This document shows positions 46,727-55,940 of a stretch of 64,000 nucleotides of DNA, one piece after another. Source of the stretch: Meiothermus hypogaeus (GTDB taxonomy: Bacteria; Deinococcota; Deinococci; Deinococcales; Thermaceae). Positions within the stretch are counted from its first letter, which is position 1. Each line of letters starts with the position of its first letter. Position numbers and translations under genes: made by a program. Location of the stretch: positions 36,917 through 100,916 of the forward strand of contig NZ_QWKY01000003.1 of the NCBI RefSeq assembly GCF_003574035.1, given 5' to 3'. Below the pieces are notes generated by a model. It saw only the letters and a list, made by a program, of their open reading frames with translations. It did no database searches and was not told where the DNA came from.

Positions 46727-48204
46727 GCCACCTGCTCTCCATCTCCCTTGGCCCGGTGCAAGACTTCATCGCCGCCGCGAGGCGCACCGCCGACCTGTAC
46801 GCGGGTTCGCAAATCTTGCAGGAGCTGAGCAAGCACGCCGCGCAGCATTTGGCTTCGCAGGGGGCTACGCTCATCTTCCCAGCCGACAAGGATGCCGACG
46901 GGGCCAACAAGATTCTAGCCGAGGTGAGCGCAGACCCCAAGCAGCTTGCTAAGGATACTAAAATGGCCGTTCAGGAGAGGCTCAAGGGGCTTTGGGACGA
47001 GACCATCAGCAACCTCCCCGACAAGCATAGAAGCCTGATCGACCGAAGGGCCGAAGAGCAGCTTCGGCAGTTCCTCGAGTTCTACGCCGCCTGGGTGCCG
47101 CTGCCCAACAAGGAGGCCTACAAGGAGGCTCGGCTTCAGGTAGAACGGCTTCTGGCCGGGCGCAAAGCTTTGCGGGACTTTACCCCCACCCAGCAAAACG
47201 ACGACGGTGTGCCCAAGTCTCCCCTAGACCCCTCCTGGGCGGCGGTGATAGATCCTCGAAAGTGGGCCACTGCCAGCATCCACCTGGCCGATGGCTCCTA
47301 CCGCCCACTGCGTATCAAGCCCACCGAGCACCTCGACGCCATCGCGCTGTTCAAGCGCTGCTACGGGGTGCTGAACTCGGACAAAGTGGTGGACACCCGC
47401 ACCATGGCCCGGCGCTCCTGGAGGCCGGAAGCAGAGCCCGACGAGCGCTACGGCGAGGATGACGACCACATCCAGGAGCCTCAGCCCTACTTGGCCATCC
47501 TGGTGGCCGACGGCGACCGCATGGGCGAGCTGATTGCCCGCCAGGACGACCCCGATGCCCACCGCGGGCTATCAAAAACCCTGGATGACTTCGCCAAGGA
47601 AGCCCGGAAAATTGTGCCCAAGCACAGGGGCTTTATGGTCTATTCGGGCGGGGACGACGTGCTGGCCCTCCTGCCGGTGAACCAAGCCATCGCCTGCGCT
47701 AAAGACCTCTCGGAGGAGTTTCGCCACCGGGTCAAGGGCACCCTTTCGGCGGGGGTTGCCATTGTGCACTACCGCGAGCCGCTCTCCATTTCCCTGCAAA
47801 ATGCGCGGGATGCGGAGAAAGCAGCTAAGAACGGTGGACGTAATGCTCTGGCGGTGGCTCTGCACACCCGTGGCGGCTCGCCGGTCACGGTGGTGCAGCC
47901 CTGGGACGAGCTGTCCTGGGACGAGCTGCTCGAGGCCTACCAAAACCGCCAGATTACCCGTGGCCTGGCCCATGAACTGCGCGACCTGGTGCAGGAGTGG
48001 CAGGACGACATGCGGGCCGATTATCTCCATAAGGAAGCCCAGCGAGTTCTGGCCCGCAAAGAGGCCCGCAATTTAAAAATCCCAGAACCCACCAGCGACA
48101 TACCTGCCTACCGCAAAGCCCTGCTGCGCTTTGTGGATCAGCTCATCATCGCCCGCTTTTTGAGTGGCCTTCGGGAGGAAGAGCATGCCGGAAAGAGTGC
48201 TTGA
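46723..48204 (+). CDS. cas10: Type III-B Cas10 (Cmr2) lacking the HD nuclease domain
   Basis: This 493-aa Cas10 is the signalling subunit that makes cyclic oligoadenylates on target-RNA binding. It starts directly with the first palm-like domain (LLSISLGPVQDFIAAARRTADLY). There is no N-terminal HD nuclease, which accounts for the short length. The second palm is intact, with VADGDRMGEL and the active-site GGDD in VYSGGDDVLALLP. A helical D4-like end follows. The ATGA overlap with cmr1 fixes the start. It probably signals but does not cut DNA. Confidence 0.93.
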   Translation: MSHLLSISLGPVQDFIAAARRTADLYAGSQILQELSKHAAQHLASQGATLIFPADKDADGANKILAEVSADPKQLAKDTKMAVQERLKGLWDETISNLPDKHRSLIDRRAEEQLRQFLEFYAAWVPLPNKEAYKEARLQVERLLAGRKALRDFTPTQQNDDGVPKSPLDPSWAAVIDPRKWATASIHLADGSYRPLRIKPTEHLDAIALFKRCYGVLNSDKVVDTRTMARRSWRPEAEPDERYGEDDDHIQEPQPYLAILVADGDRMGELIARQDDPDAHRGLSKTLDDFAKEARKIVPKHRGFMVYSGGDDVLALLPVNQAIACAKDLSEEFRHRVKGTLSAGVAIVHYREPLSISLQNARDAEKAAKNGGRNALAVALHTRGGSPVTVVQPWDELSWDELLEAYQNRQITRGLAHELRDLVQEWQDDMRADYLHKEAQRVLARKEARNLKIPEPTSDIPAYRKALLRFVDQLIIARFLSGLREEEHAGKSA

Positions 48205-49318
48205 AATCCACGCCCTGAGCCCCCTGCTTTTCCGCGACGGCAGACCCTTTAGCGCCGCCGACGGCACCGAGACCGCCGCCCGGAGCCTAAGCCTGCCCTT
48301 GCCCAGCACCGTGGCGGGCTTCGTGCGGACGCAGGTGGGGCTGGCCGAGGGCAAGGGGTTCACCCAGGAACACCTGCAAAATCTGCACGGCCTTCAGGTG
48401 TGCGGGCCGCTGCTGGCTCGAGACGACGAGGTATTGCTACCAGCCCCCCGCGATGCGGTGGTTTACCGGGATGCTGACGGCAATGCCCAGGTCATGAAGC
48501 TGACCCCCTTTAGCCCCCCCGCGGGCGCAGGCTGTGACCTGCCGGACGACCTTTTGCCCTTGCAGGTCACCCAGGACGTGAAGCCCGAATCGGGCTACAA
48601 CTTCTGGACGGCCCAGAGTATGACTTGCTGGCTGTTGGGGGAGAAGGTTATTCCGCAAAAAATAGCCGGTCTGCCCACCGAGACCCGCGTGCACGTGGCC
48701 ATGGACCCCGCCAAGGGCAAAGCCAAGGAAGGCCAGCTATACAGCGTGGCCTACAGGCCCCTCGAGATGGGCGATAACCCCCAAACCTACCAGCCCGCCA
48801 GCCTGCGGGTGCGGCTCTCGCTGTCCAACGGGCAGACCCCGGCCCCCATCGGCCACCTGGGGGGCGAACGCCGCCCGGTTGCGGTGGAGGTAAAGCCAAG
48901 CCTTTCAGACTACTGGTTCGACTGCCCGGAGGGTATCAAAAAGCGCTTTGCCGAGCTGGGTAAAGGGGCCCGGGTGCGGCTGGTGCTGGCAACGCCAGCC
49001 CTGTTCGAGTACGGCTGGAAACCGGACTGGATCGAGAAATCGGGCAGTGGCGATCTTCATCTACCCCGAGGTCTCTGCAAGGTGAAACTAAAGCTTGTGG
49101 CCGCCACGGTGGGGCGGCGGGAGGCGGTGAGCGGCTGGAACCTGCGGGAAAACCGGCCCAAGCGGGTGCGTTGGATGGCGCCCGCAGGCAGCGTGTACTT
49201 CTTCGAGGTGGTGGACGGCCAACCAGCCGACCTGTTGGAAAGCTGGCTCAGGCCTGTTAGCGACCACAAGCAAGATCGTAAGGACGGCTTTGGTCTGGCC
49301 CTATGGGGAGTGTGGTGA
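48185..49318 (+). CDS. cmr3: Type III-B Cmr3
   Basis: This 377-aa Cas5-like subunit holds the crRNA 5' handle next to Cas10. Family features are ALSPLLFRDGRPFSA at the N-terminus, LPLPSTVAGFVRTQ, and the C-terminal glycine-rich stretch around VSDHKQDRKDGFGLALWG. The ATG lies within the end of cas10 (20-bp overlap) behind GAGGAAG. The length is typical. Confidence 0.92.
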   Translation: MPERVLEIHALSPLLFRDGRPFSAADGTETAARSLSLPLPSTVAGFVRTQVGLAEGKGFTQEHLQNLHGLQVCGPLLARDDEVLLPAPRDAVVYRDADGNAQVMKLTPFSPPAGAGCDLPDDLLPLQVTQDVKPESGYNFWTAQSMTCWLLGEKVIPQKIAGLPTETRVHVAMDPAKGKAKEGQLYSVAYRPLEMGDNPQTYQPASLRVRLSLSNGQTPAPIGHLGGERRPVAVEVKPSLSDYWFDCPEGIKKRFAELGKGARVRLVLATPALFEYGWKPDWIEKSGSGDLHLPRGLCKVKLKLVAATVGRREAVSGWNLRENRPKRVRWMAPAGSVYFFEVVDGQPADLLESWLRPVSDHKQDRKDGFGLALWGVW

Positions 49319-49320
49319 AC

Positions 49321-50178
49321 ATGCACGCAAAGATGATTTTTTGGCAAGCCCTTACACCGGTGCACCCCGGCACCGGGCAGGACAGTAGCAGCGTGATTGA
49401 CCTTCCCGTAGCCCGCGAAGCGGCCACGGGTTTTCCGGTAATTCCAGCCAGCAGCCTTAAGGGGGTGCTGCGCGATGGGCGTGGTTTGGATGAAAACGAT
49501 GAAAGTGAAGAGGCCATGACTGCGAGAAAGAGATTTGGCTTCGCAGGAAGAAAGAAAAAAACAGGCTCCGATGAGGAGGAAGATATCAGCCAAGCCGCTG
49601 AACTGACCCTCACCGACGCCCGTGTGCTCTTTTTGCCGGTACGCTCGTATGCGGGCACCTTTGCCTTCCTGACCTGCCCGCTGGTGCTCGAGCGGCTCAA
49701 ACGCGACCAGAAGGCCTTGGGTCTTCCTGAGCTAAAAGCTCCGATACCGAATCCGGGACAGACGGAAGCTCTCGTGCCCAAGAACACTCAAATTGTCCAT
49801 GCCAACCAGGTAATCCTCGAGGACATAGACCTGAGTGCCACTGTCGGAGGCGCAGAAGCGTTGGCGCAGGAACTAGGGCAACTGGTCTTTGGCGCGGAGT
49901 CGAGCTACTTTGTGGGACGCTTTGCATTGGTATCCAACGAAGCGTTCGATTACTTTTGCGAGATGGGCCTCGAGGTCATCGCGCGCGTTCAACTCAACCC
50001 GAAGGAAAAGACAGTTCAAGAGGGCCCCTGGTACGAGGAGGCCATCCCTGCCGAGACGGTGTTCTCGAGCTTCGCTATCGGCGATGGTTTTGAAGAACTC
50101 AACCGGCCCTATATCCAGATAGGCGGCCAGGCCAGTGTGGGCCGGGGGCTGTTGCGGCGGTTGGGGGGTGGTGTATGA
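49321..50178 (+). CDS. cmr4: Type III-B Cmr4 backbone and target-RNA nuclease
   Basis: This 285-aa Cas7-like subunit repeats along the Cmr filament and cuts target RNA at 6-nt intervals. The loop VIDLPVAREAATGFPVIPAS carries the catalytic aspartate at about residue 27. This is equivalent to the active residue in characterised Cmr4, so RNA cleavage should be intact. SLKGVLRD and the C-terminal GGQASVGRGLLRRL loop are also typical. The start was put at the ATG three bases past the cmr3 stop; an upstream in-frame ATG overlapping cmr3 is possible. Confidence 0.93.
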   Translation: MHAKMIFWQALTPVHPGTGQDSSSVIDLPVAREAATGFPVIPASSLKGVLRDGRGLDENDESEEAMTARKRFGFAGRKKKTGSDEEEDISQAAELTLTDARVLFLPVRSYAGTFAFLTCPLVLERLKRDQKALGLPELKAPIPNPGQTEALVPKNTQIVHANQVILEDIDLSATVGGAEALAQELGQLVFGAESSYFVGRFALVSNEAFDYFCEMGLEVIARVQLNPKEKTVQEGPWYEEAIPAETVFSSFAIGDGFEELNRPYIQIGGQASVGRGLLRRLGGGV

Positions 50179-50553
50179 GCCTGGTGACCCGTGCGCAGAA
50201 GGATATGAAGAAGGCCCTCGAGCTGGTGAGCAGCCTGGAGCAGGAAAACCCAGAAGTCAAGAACATCTACGGCAGACTGTGCCACAACTTTCCCATCCTG
50301 GTGCGTCAGAGCGGGCTTTGTCAGGCGCTTGCCTTTAGCGCAGATAAGGCCCGCAAGGAAGATGGACGGGGCCGGGCGCACCGTTTGGTACTCAATCATG
50401 TAGCCAAGATTCTAGGCGCTGATGACGCCCTTGAGGCTGTTCACAGGGCCGATGCCATCGGCTACATGCACTACACCCGCCGGGTGCTTTCGGCCTGGGT
50501 CTACTTCAAGCGCTTCGCCGCCAGCGTGCTGGGAGTGCACACCGGAGGGCGCG

Positions 50554-50564
<11 letters not shown>
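50175..50564 (+). CDS. cmr5: Type III-B small subunit Cmr5
   Basis: This 129-aa all-helical small subunit is of the Cmr5 family, with the family-like central LCHNFPILVRQSGLCQALAF and the late HYTRRVLSAWVYFKRFAASVL. It lines the inner face of the complex and binds target RNA. The ATG overlaps the cmr4 stop (ATGA) and its end overlaps the cmr6 start by 11 bp. Confidence 0.92.
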
Positions 50565-51542
<978 letters not shown>

Positions 51543-51546
<4 letters not shown>

Positions 51547-52664
51547 TTCTGCTCTCGATGCTGGGCACTAACGACTACAAGGAGGTTGCTTACACCTGGG
51601 GCGATAAAAAGGCCTTATCAAGTAAGTTCTTTCAAGCCGCTCTAGCCGGATGGTTCCCCCAGGCTAATGTGCTGATCTGCGTGACCAAAGAGGCTAGGGA
51701 TAAGCACGAGCAAGCAGTTAAGCAGCTCCTGCCCAGCGCCCAGCTGGTTGACATTCCATCGGGCAAAAAAGAGGCCGAATACTGGGAAATCTTCAACACC
51801 CTCGAGCAGCACATCCCCACCGGGGCCGAGTTGGTGTTCGACGTGACACACGGCTTCCGCTCGCTGCCGAACTTGGCACTGCTGGTGGTCAGCTTCTTGC
51901 GTGCAGCAAAAGCCGTACAACTAAAGCATGTGCTCTACGGGGCCTACGAGGCGAGAACCGGCGACACCGCGCCGGTCTTCGATCTTACTCCGTTTATGAC
52001 CATGCTGGACTGGGCCAGTGCCACCAACCGTTTTCTGGATACCGGTTATCCACAAAAGCTAGCACAGGTTGCACTATCGGAAGATAAGTACAAAATCATT
52101 GCCTCCTCCCTTACTGACTTCTCCCATGCTATGCAGCTTCATGACCCCATTAGGGCCGGGCAAGAGGCTAAAAAAGCGCTCGATGCCTTACAAAAGGATT
52201 TTGGCGGGCCAATGGAGATTCTCAGAGGACGGCTGCAAAAACGGCTTGAGCCCCTAGTTTTCACGAAGGAGGATGAAGACGAAAAGCAGCTACGTGCAAT
52301 CTGGGCTCAGGTAGATTGGTACCTCGAACATCAGCATTACGAGAAGGCGGTTGGCCTCGCCAAAGAGTGGCTCTACCTTTTTGCTCGGTGGAAATCTGGA
52401 AAAGGGATCTGGCCAGAAGATAAAAGTTTCTCCCTAAACACGTTCTTGAGTAAGCAGGAAAACAGTGAATTGAGGGAGATTGATAATAACCTGCGATCGC
52501 TTAGAAACAGCATGATGCACTGGCGTGGAATTCCCACGGAAGAAGGCATACTAGCGGCAAATCAAGCCCCTTTCGAAAGTCAGATCCAAGTAGTCCAAGA
52601 CTTACTCAAAAGGCTCAAGAGTAAGGTCATCCAAATGGGCCTCGAGCTTCCGGAGGTTCCGTGA
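51543..52664 (+). CDS. csx1: CARF-HEPN ribonuclease, Csx1/Csx2 (DxTHG) family
   Basis: This 373-aa type III ancillary effector has an N-terminal CARF domain (LSMLGTNDYKEV, then the family mark FDVTHGFRSLP near residue 100) that should bind cyclic oligoadenylate made by Cas10. The C-terminal HEPN RNase domain has RNSMMH (about 321-326), an intact RX4H active site. When activated it would cut RNA non-specifically. Translation starts at a GTG overlapping the cmr6 stop (GTGA), so it is coupled to the Cmr genes. The middle of the gene is relatively AT-rich. Confidence 0.88.
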
Positions 52665-53719
52665 GCACTGTCATACTCACAACCGTCGGCACCAGTCTGC
52701 TCTTCAACGCTCGCCGCGAGGGCCTGGTAGAAGACCACCAGATTCTGGCATACCTGAAGCAAGACCCCAAAAAAGCCAGCGCCGAGACCAACTCGCTTTC
52801 GCGCATTTTGCAAAAAGGCGATGAGGTGGTGCTGCTGCACAGCGACACCTTCGAGGGTGCTAACGCCGCAGACTTGCTGGAGCGCTTCTACCGGGAGCAG
52901 GGGGTGCCTTGTGATCGGGTGCGCATACCCGGCCTGGCCTACGAGGCCCAGGGCTTTGTGGACTTTGGCCTGAAGAACTTTGTGCGCACCCTGGCCGGCG
53001 AGATTCGTAAGGCTGCCAAGGGGCAGAAAGACGTCATCATCAACGCCACCGGGGGCTTCAAAGCCGAGATTTCCTATGCCACCGTGCTGGGGCTGGTGTT
53101 CAAGGTTCCGGTCTGCTATATTCACGAGCAGTTCAGGGAAATTGCCATCCTTCCGCCCACGCCCATCGGGTGGGATAGCAGCTTGTTTGTTTTGTATGGC
53201 GACTTTTTCGACTGGCTGAGCGAAGGCGAGGGGGGCGTGCGTCCCAAATCGGAGGTGCAACCGAGGGCAGCTCTGTTGCCCGAAGAAGCACAGGTCTTGC
53301 TGGAGGAGTTCGAGCTCGACGGAAAGCCTTACGTGGGGCTATCCCCCTTGGGCGAGGCCTACTTCGAGGCTTTTCGGGGTGAGCTCGAGCAGGCCCAGAC
53401 CATCCCCATCTACCTCGCGCCCAAGGCCAGGCGCACCTTGGAGGGCCTCGAGCCCGCCATCAAAGAGCGCTACCGCAAGCTGCTGGAGCGCCTACGGCTG
53501 CCCAACCGCGCTGCCAGCAGCGAACTCAAAAGCGGCGGGGGCGACGCTCTGGGGTTTCCCAAAGGGCGCATAGACGAGCGGGTTTTTTACGCCGAGAAGG
53601 ACGGTGCGCTCTATGTGTTCGCCCTCACCCACCACGGCCCGGAGTACGAGCGCATGTGCCAGGAAGGCTTCTACTGGCGTGATTATTCGCCGCAGGACTT
53701 CACCCTGCTTGACGAGTGA
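52661..53719 (+). CDS. CARF protein with a RelE-like C-terminal domain
   Basis: This 352-aa protein has an N-terminal CARF domain of the APE2256 type (ILTTVGTSLLFNARRE; INATGGFKAEISYATVLGLV near residues 125-145). After a linker, the C-terminal part (about 245-345) reads like a RelE/ParE toxin: IYLAPKARRTLEGLEPAIK and helices, then strands RVFYAEKDGALYVFALTHHG. Such CARF-RelE proteins include Cami1, a cyclic-oligoadenylate-activated mRNA interferase. The RelE call rests on pattern, not alignment. Its GTG overlaps the previous stop. Confidence 0.72.
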   Translation: MSTVILTTVGTSLLFNARREGLVEDHQILAYLKQDPKKASAETNSLSRILQKGDEVVLLHSDTFEGANAADLLERFYREQGVPCDRVRIPGLAYEAQGFVDFGLKNFVRTLAGEIRKAAKGQKDVIINATGGFKAEISYATVLGLVFKVPVCYIHEQFREIAILPPTPIGWDSSLFVLYGDFFDWLSEGEGGVRPKSEVQPRAALLPEEAQVLLEEFELDGKPYVGLSPLGEAYFEAFRGELEQAQTIPIYLAPKARRTLEGLEPAIKERYRKLLERLRLPNRAASSELKSGGGDALGFPKGRIDERVFYAEKDGALYVFALTHHGPEYERMCQEGFYWRDYSPQDFTLLDE

Positions 53720-53746
53720 AGCCCCCAAAGCCTATCCGGAGGCTTT

Positions 53747-54403
53747 ATGGATGAGACGGACGACCTATTCCCCCAAATAGACCCGCCCAGCTCTGCCGAG
53801 CGGGAGCCCTTACCCCTGAGCGCCCTAGCCCAGTACACCTACTGCCCCCGCCGGGCCGCGTTGATTCTGCTGGAGGGCGAGTGGGAGGACAACGAGTACA
53901 CCCTGCGGGGAACCCGCGCCCACGAGAATGTGGACATTCCCGAAGGGCTCTTGCGCGAGGGGGTCTGGGTCGAGCGGGCCTTGCCCATCTGGTCGGAGCG
54001 GCTGGGGTTGGTGGGCCGGGCGGATGTGGTGGAGTTTGTGGACGGGAGGCCCTACCCGGTGGAGTACAAGGTGGGCAAGCGGTGGCCCCGCGAACTGGCC
54101 CGCAAAGCCGCCGAAGTGCAGCTTTGCGCCCAGGCCTTGTGCCTGGAGGAGATGTTTAGCGCGAGCGTGCCGGAAGGGGCCCTATTTAGCAAGGCCAGCC
54201 AGCGCCGCCGTCCGGTGCGCTTTACCCCAGAACTGCGGGCCGCCACGCTGGCTACCATTAGCGCATTACGCAAGCTGCTGCGACAAGACTGTTTGCCCCC
54301 ACCTGCCGCCGACGAACGCTGCAAGCATTGTTCTCTAATCTCGGTGTGCATGCCCGAGGTGCCACTGGCTCTACAAGTGTGGCAGGCCCAACAGCAAACA
54401 TGA
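53747..54403 (+). CDS. cas4: Cas4 exonuclease of the adaptation module
   Basis: This 218-aa RecB-type nuclease helps trim and orient new spacers by PAM. The Fe-S cysteines are in YTYCPRRAAL and in CKHCSLISVC near the C-terminus. The nuclease residues lie in GRADVVEFVDG and YPVEYKVGK, with the QLCAQALCLEE helix. All key motifs are intact. It begins 27 bp after the CARF-RelE stop behind GGAGGC, and its stop overlaps cas1 (ATGA). Confidence 0.94.
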   Translation: MDETDDLFPQIDPPSSAEREPLPLSALAQYTYCPRRAALILLEGEWEDNEYTLRGTRAHENVDIPEGLLREGVWVERALPIWSERLGLVGRADVVEFVDGRPYPVEYKVGKRWPRELARKAAEVQLCAQALCLEEMFSASVPEGALFSKASQRRRPVRFTPELRAATLATISALRKLLRQDCLPPPAADERCKHCSLISVCMPEVPLALQVWQAQQQT

Positions 54404-55419
54404 CCAGCGAAATTCTAAACACCCTGTACATCCAGACTCAAGGCGTCTACCTGCGCCTCGAGGGCGACACCCTGCGCATCCAGCACGAGAATATCACCTT
54501 GCGCAATGTACCCATGCATCACCTTGGCGGGGTGGCGGTCTTTGGGAATGTGCTCATTTCACCCTTCTTGCTGCAGCGTTGCGCCGAGGAGGGCCTCGAG
54601 GTCTCCTGGTTCAGCGAGTCGGGCCGGTTTTTTGGTCGGCTGTCGGCGCCGGTTTCGGGGAATGTGTTGCTGCGTCAGGCCCAGTACCGAGCTCTGGACA
54701 ACCCCTCTACCAGCCTGTACCTGGCCCAGCGTTTTGTGGAAGGTAAGCTTAAAAACTGCCGCCTGGTTTTGCAACGGGCGCTGCGCGAGCGCGGCGAGAC
54801 CGATGCCCTGACCCAGGCGCTATTTGAGCAAGAGGCTGCCCTGCGGATGCTGCCCCAGGCCCGCTCGCTGGACGAGGTGCGGGGTTTAGAAGGGAATGCC
54901 GCCAGCGCCTATTTTGCCGCATTTGGTGACCTGCTACTCTCGGGTGAGTTTTACTTCGATGGCCGCAACAAACGTCCCCCACGCGACCCAGTAAATGCGT
55001 TGTTGGGCTTTGTGTATGCGCTGCTAACCACCCAGTGTACGGCTGCCCTGGAAGGGGTAGGGCTCGACCCCCAGGTGGGCTTTCTTCATGCCCTGCGGCC
55101 TGGACGCAACGCTTTGGCCCTGGATCTAATCGAGGAGTTTCGGGCCTGGTGGGCCGACCGCATGGTGTTGTCGTTGCTCAACCGCAAGCAGCTAAACCCC
55201 GACCACTTCGAAACGCGCCCTGGCGGGGCCGTGCTGCTGGGCGAGGAGGGGCGTAAAGCAGTAATCGTGGCCTTCCAGAGCCGGCGACAAGAAACCGTGC
55301 AGCATCCCCTGTTCAAAGAACCCGTACCGGTAGGGCTTTTGCCGCACATTCAAGCCCGCTTGCTGGCCCGCTTCCTGCGAGGTGACTTGCCCCAGTACCC
55401 GCCATTTGTGGGGAGATAG
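54400..55419 (+). CDS. cas1: Cas1 integrase
   Basis: This 339-aa Cas1 integrates spacers with Cas2. Catalytic positions are the glutamate in RGLEGNAASAYF, the histidine in GFLHALRPGRNALALDL, and the acidic pair in LIEEFRAWWADR. The wording is that of type I-C Cas1, so the adaptation module probably came with the I-C genes. The ATG at the cas4 stop was used; an earlier in-frame ATG would overlap cas4 by 70 bp. Confidence 0.95.
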   Translation: MTSEILNTLYIQTQGVYLRLEGDTLRIQHENITLRNVPMHHLGGVAVFGNVLISPFLLQRCAEEGLEVSWFSESGRFFGRLSAPVSGNVLLRQAQYRALDNPSTSLYLAQRFVEGKLKNCRLVLQRALRERGETDALTQALFEQEAALRMLPQARSLDEVRGLEGNAASAYFAAFGDLLLSGEFYFDGRNKRPPRDPVNALLGFVYALLTTQCTAALEGVGLDPQVGFLHALRPGRNALALDLIEEFRAWWADRMVLSLLNRKQLNPDHFETRPGGAVLLGEEGRKAVIVAFQSRRQETVQHPLFKEPVPVGLLPHIQARLLARFLRGDLPQYPPFVGR

Positions 55420-55421
55420 AA

Positions 55422-55721
55422 ATGGAGCGGATAGATATTCTGGTCACCTACGATGTAAACGTTACGTCTGAGGACGGCCAGGCCCGGCTGGCCCGGGTAG
55501 CTAAAGTCTGCAAGAACTTTGGTCAGCGGGTGCAGATGTCGGTCTTTGAGTGCAGGGTTTCGCGGGCCCAGCTCGAGGACATGGAAGCCAAGCTGCTCAA
55601 AATTATCGAGCCCGACAAGGACAGCCTGCGCATCTACACCCTTCAGGGCGGCAGAGAGAAATGCCTGCGCGTCCATGGCCAGGACAAGTACACCGACTTC
55701 GACGACCCGCTGGTGCTCTAA
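55422..55721 (+). CDS. cas2: Cas2
   Basis: This 99-aa Cas2 is the structural dimer at the centre of the Cas1-Cas2 integrase. ILVTYDVNVTSEDGQARLARVAKVC gives the N-terminal strand (ILVTYDV) with the conserved aspartate, and QMSVFECRVSRAQLEDME is typical. It follows cas1 by 2 bp and is the last gene before the leader. Confidence 0.95.
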   Translation: MERIDILVTYDVNVTSEDGQARLARVAKVCKNFGQRVQMSVFECRVSRAQLEDMEAKLLKIIEPDKDSLRIYTLQGGREKCLRVHGQDKYTDFDDPLVL

Positions 55722-55940
55722 CCCCTCCAGGGTTGGGCAACCTACCTGGCGCTTGCTTAGCGCGAACCCCAAGCAAGCGCCAAAACCCAGGGGGGTTCGC
55801 GCAAGCCGAGAAATCGGCTAGGGGACATTGAAAACCCGTATTTCCTTCACCTTCCCCCACCCTGCGTCGGAGGCCTTTTTGCGGGGGTTCGCGCAAACAG
55901 CCCCTTGAACCCCGTGCAGCACGCACGCTAGAATGAGGCC
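55722..55940 (+). promoter_or_regulatory. CRISPR leader
   Basis: This 219-bp non-coding stretch lies between cas2 and the first repeat. It contains a perfect 11-bp inverted repeat (55748-55758 with 55771-55781), a GAAA-tetraloop hairpin (AGCCGA/TCGGCT, 55804-55819), and GGGGGTTCGCGCAA twice as direct repeats (55791-55804, 55883-55896). The inverse GCGCGAACCCC (55760-55770) lies in the loop of the first hairpin. These are candidate integration-host or Cas1-Cas2 recruiting sites. A promoter for the array should lie here, but I could not pick one with confidence. Confidence 0.75.
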
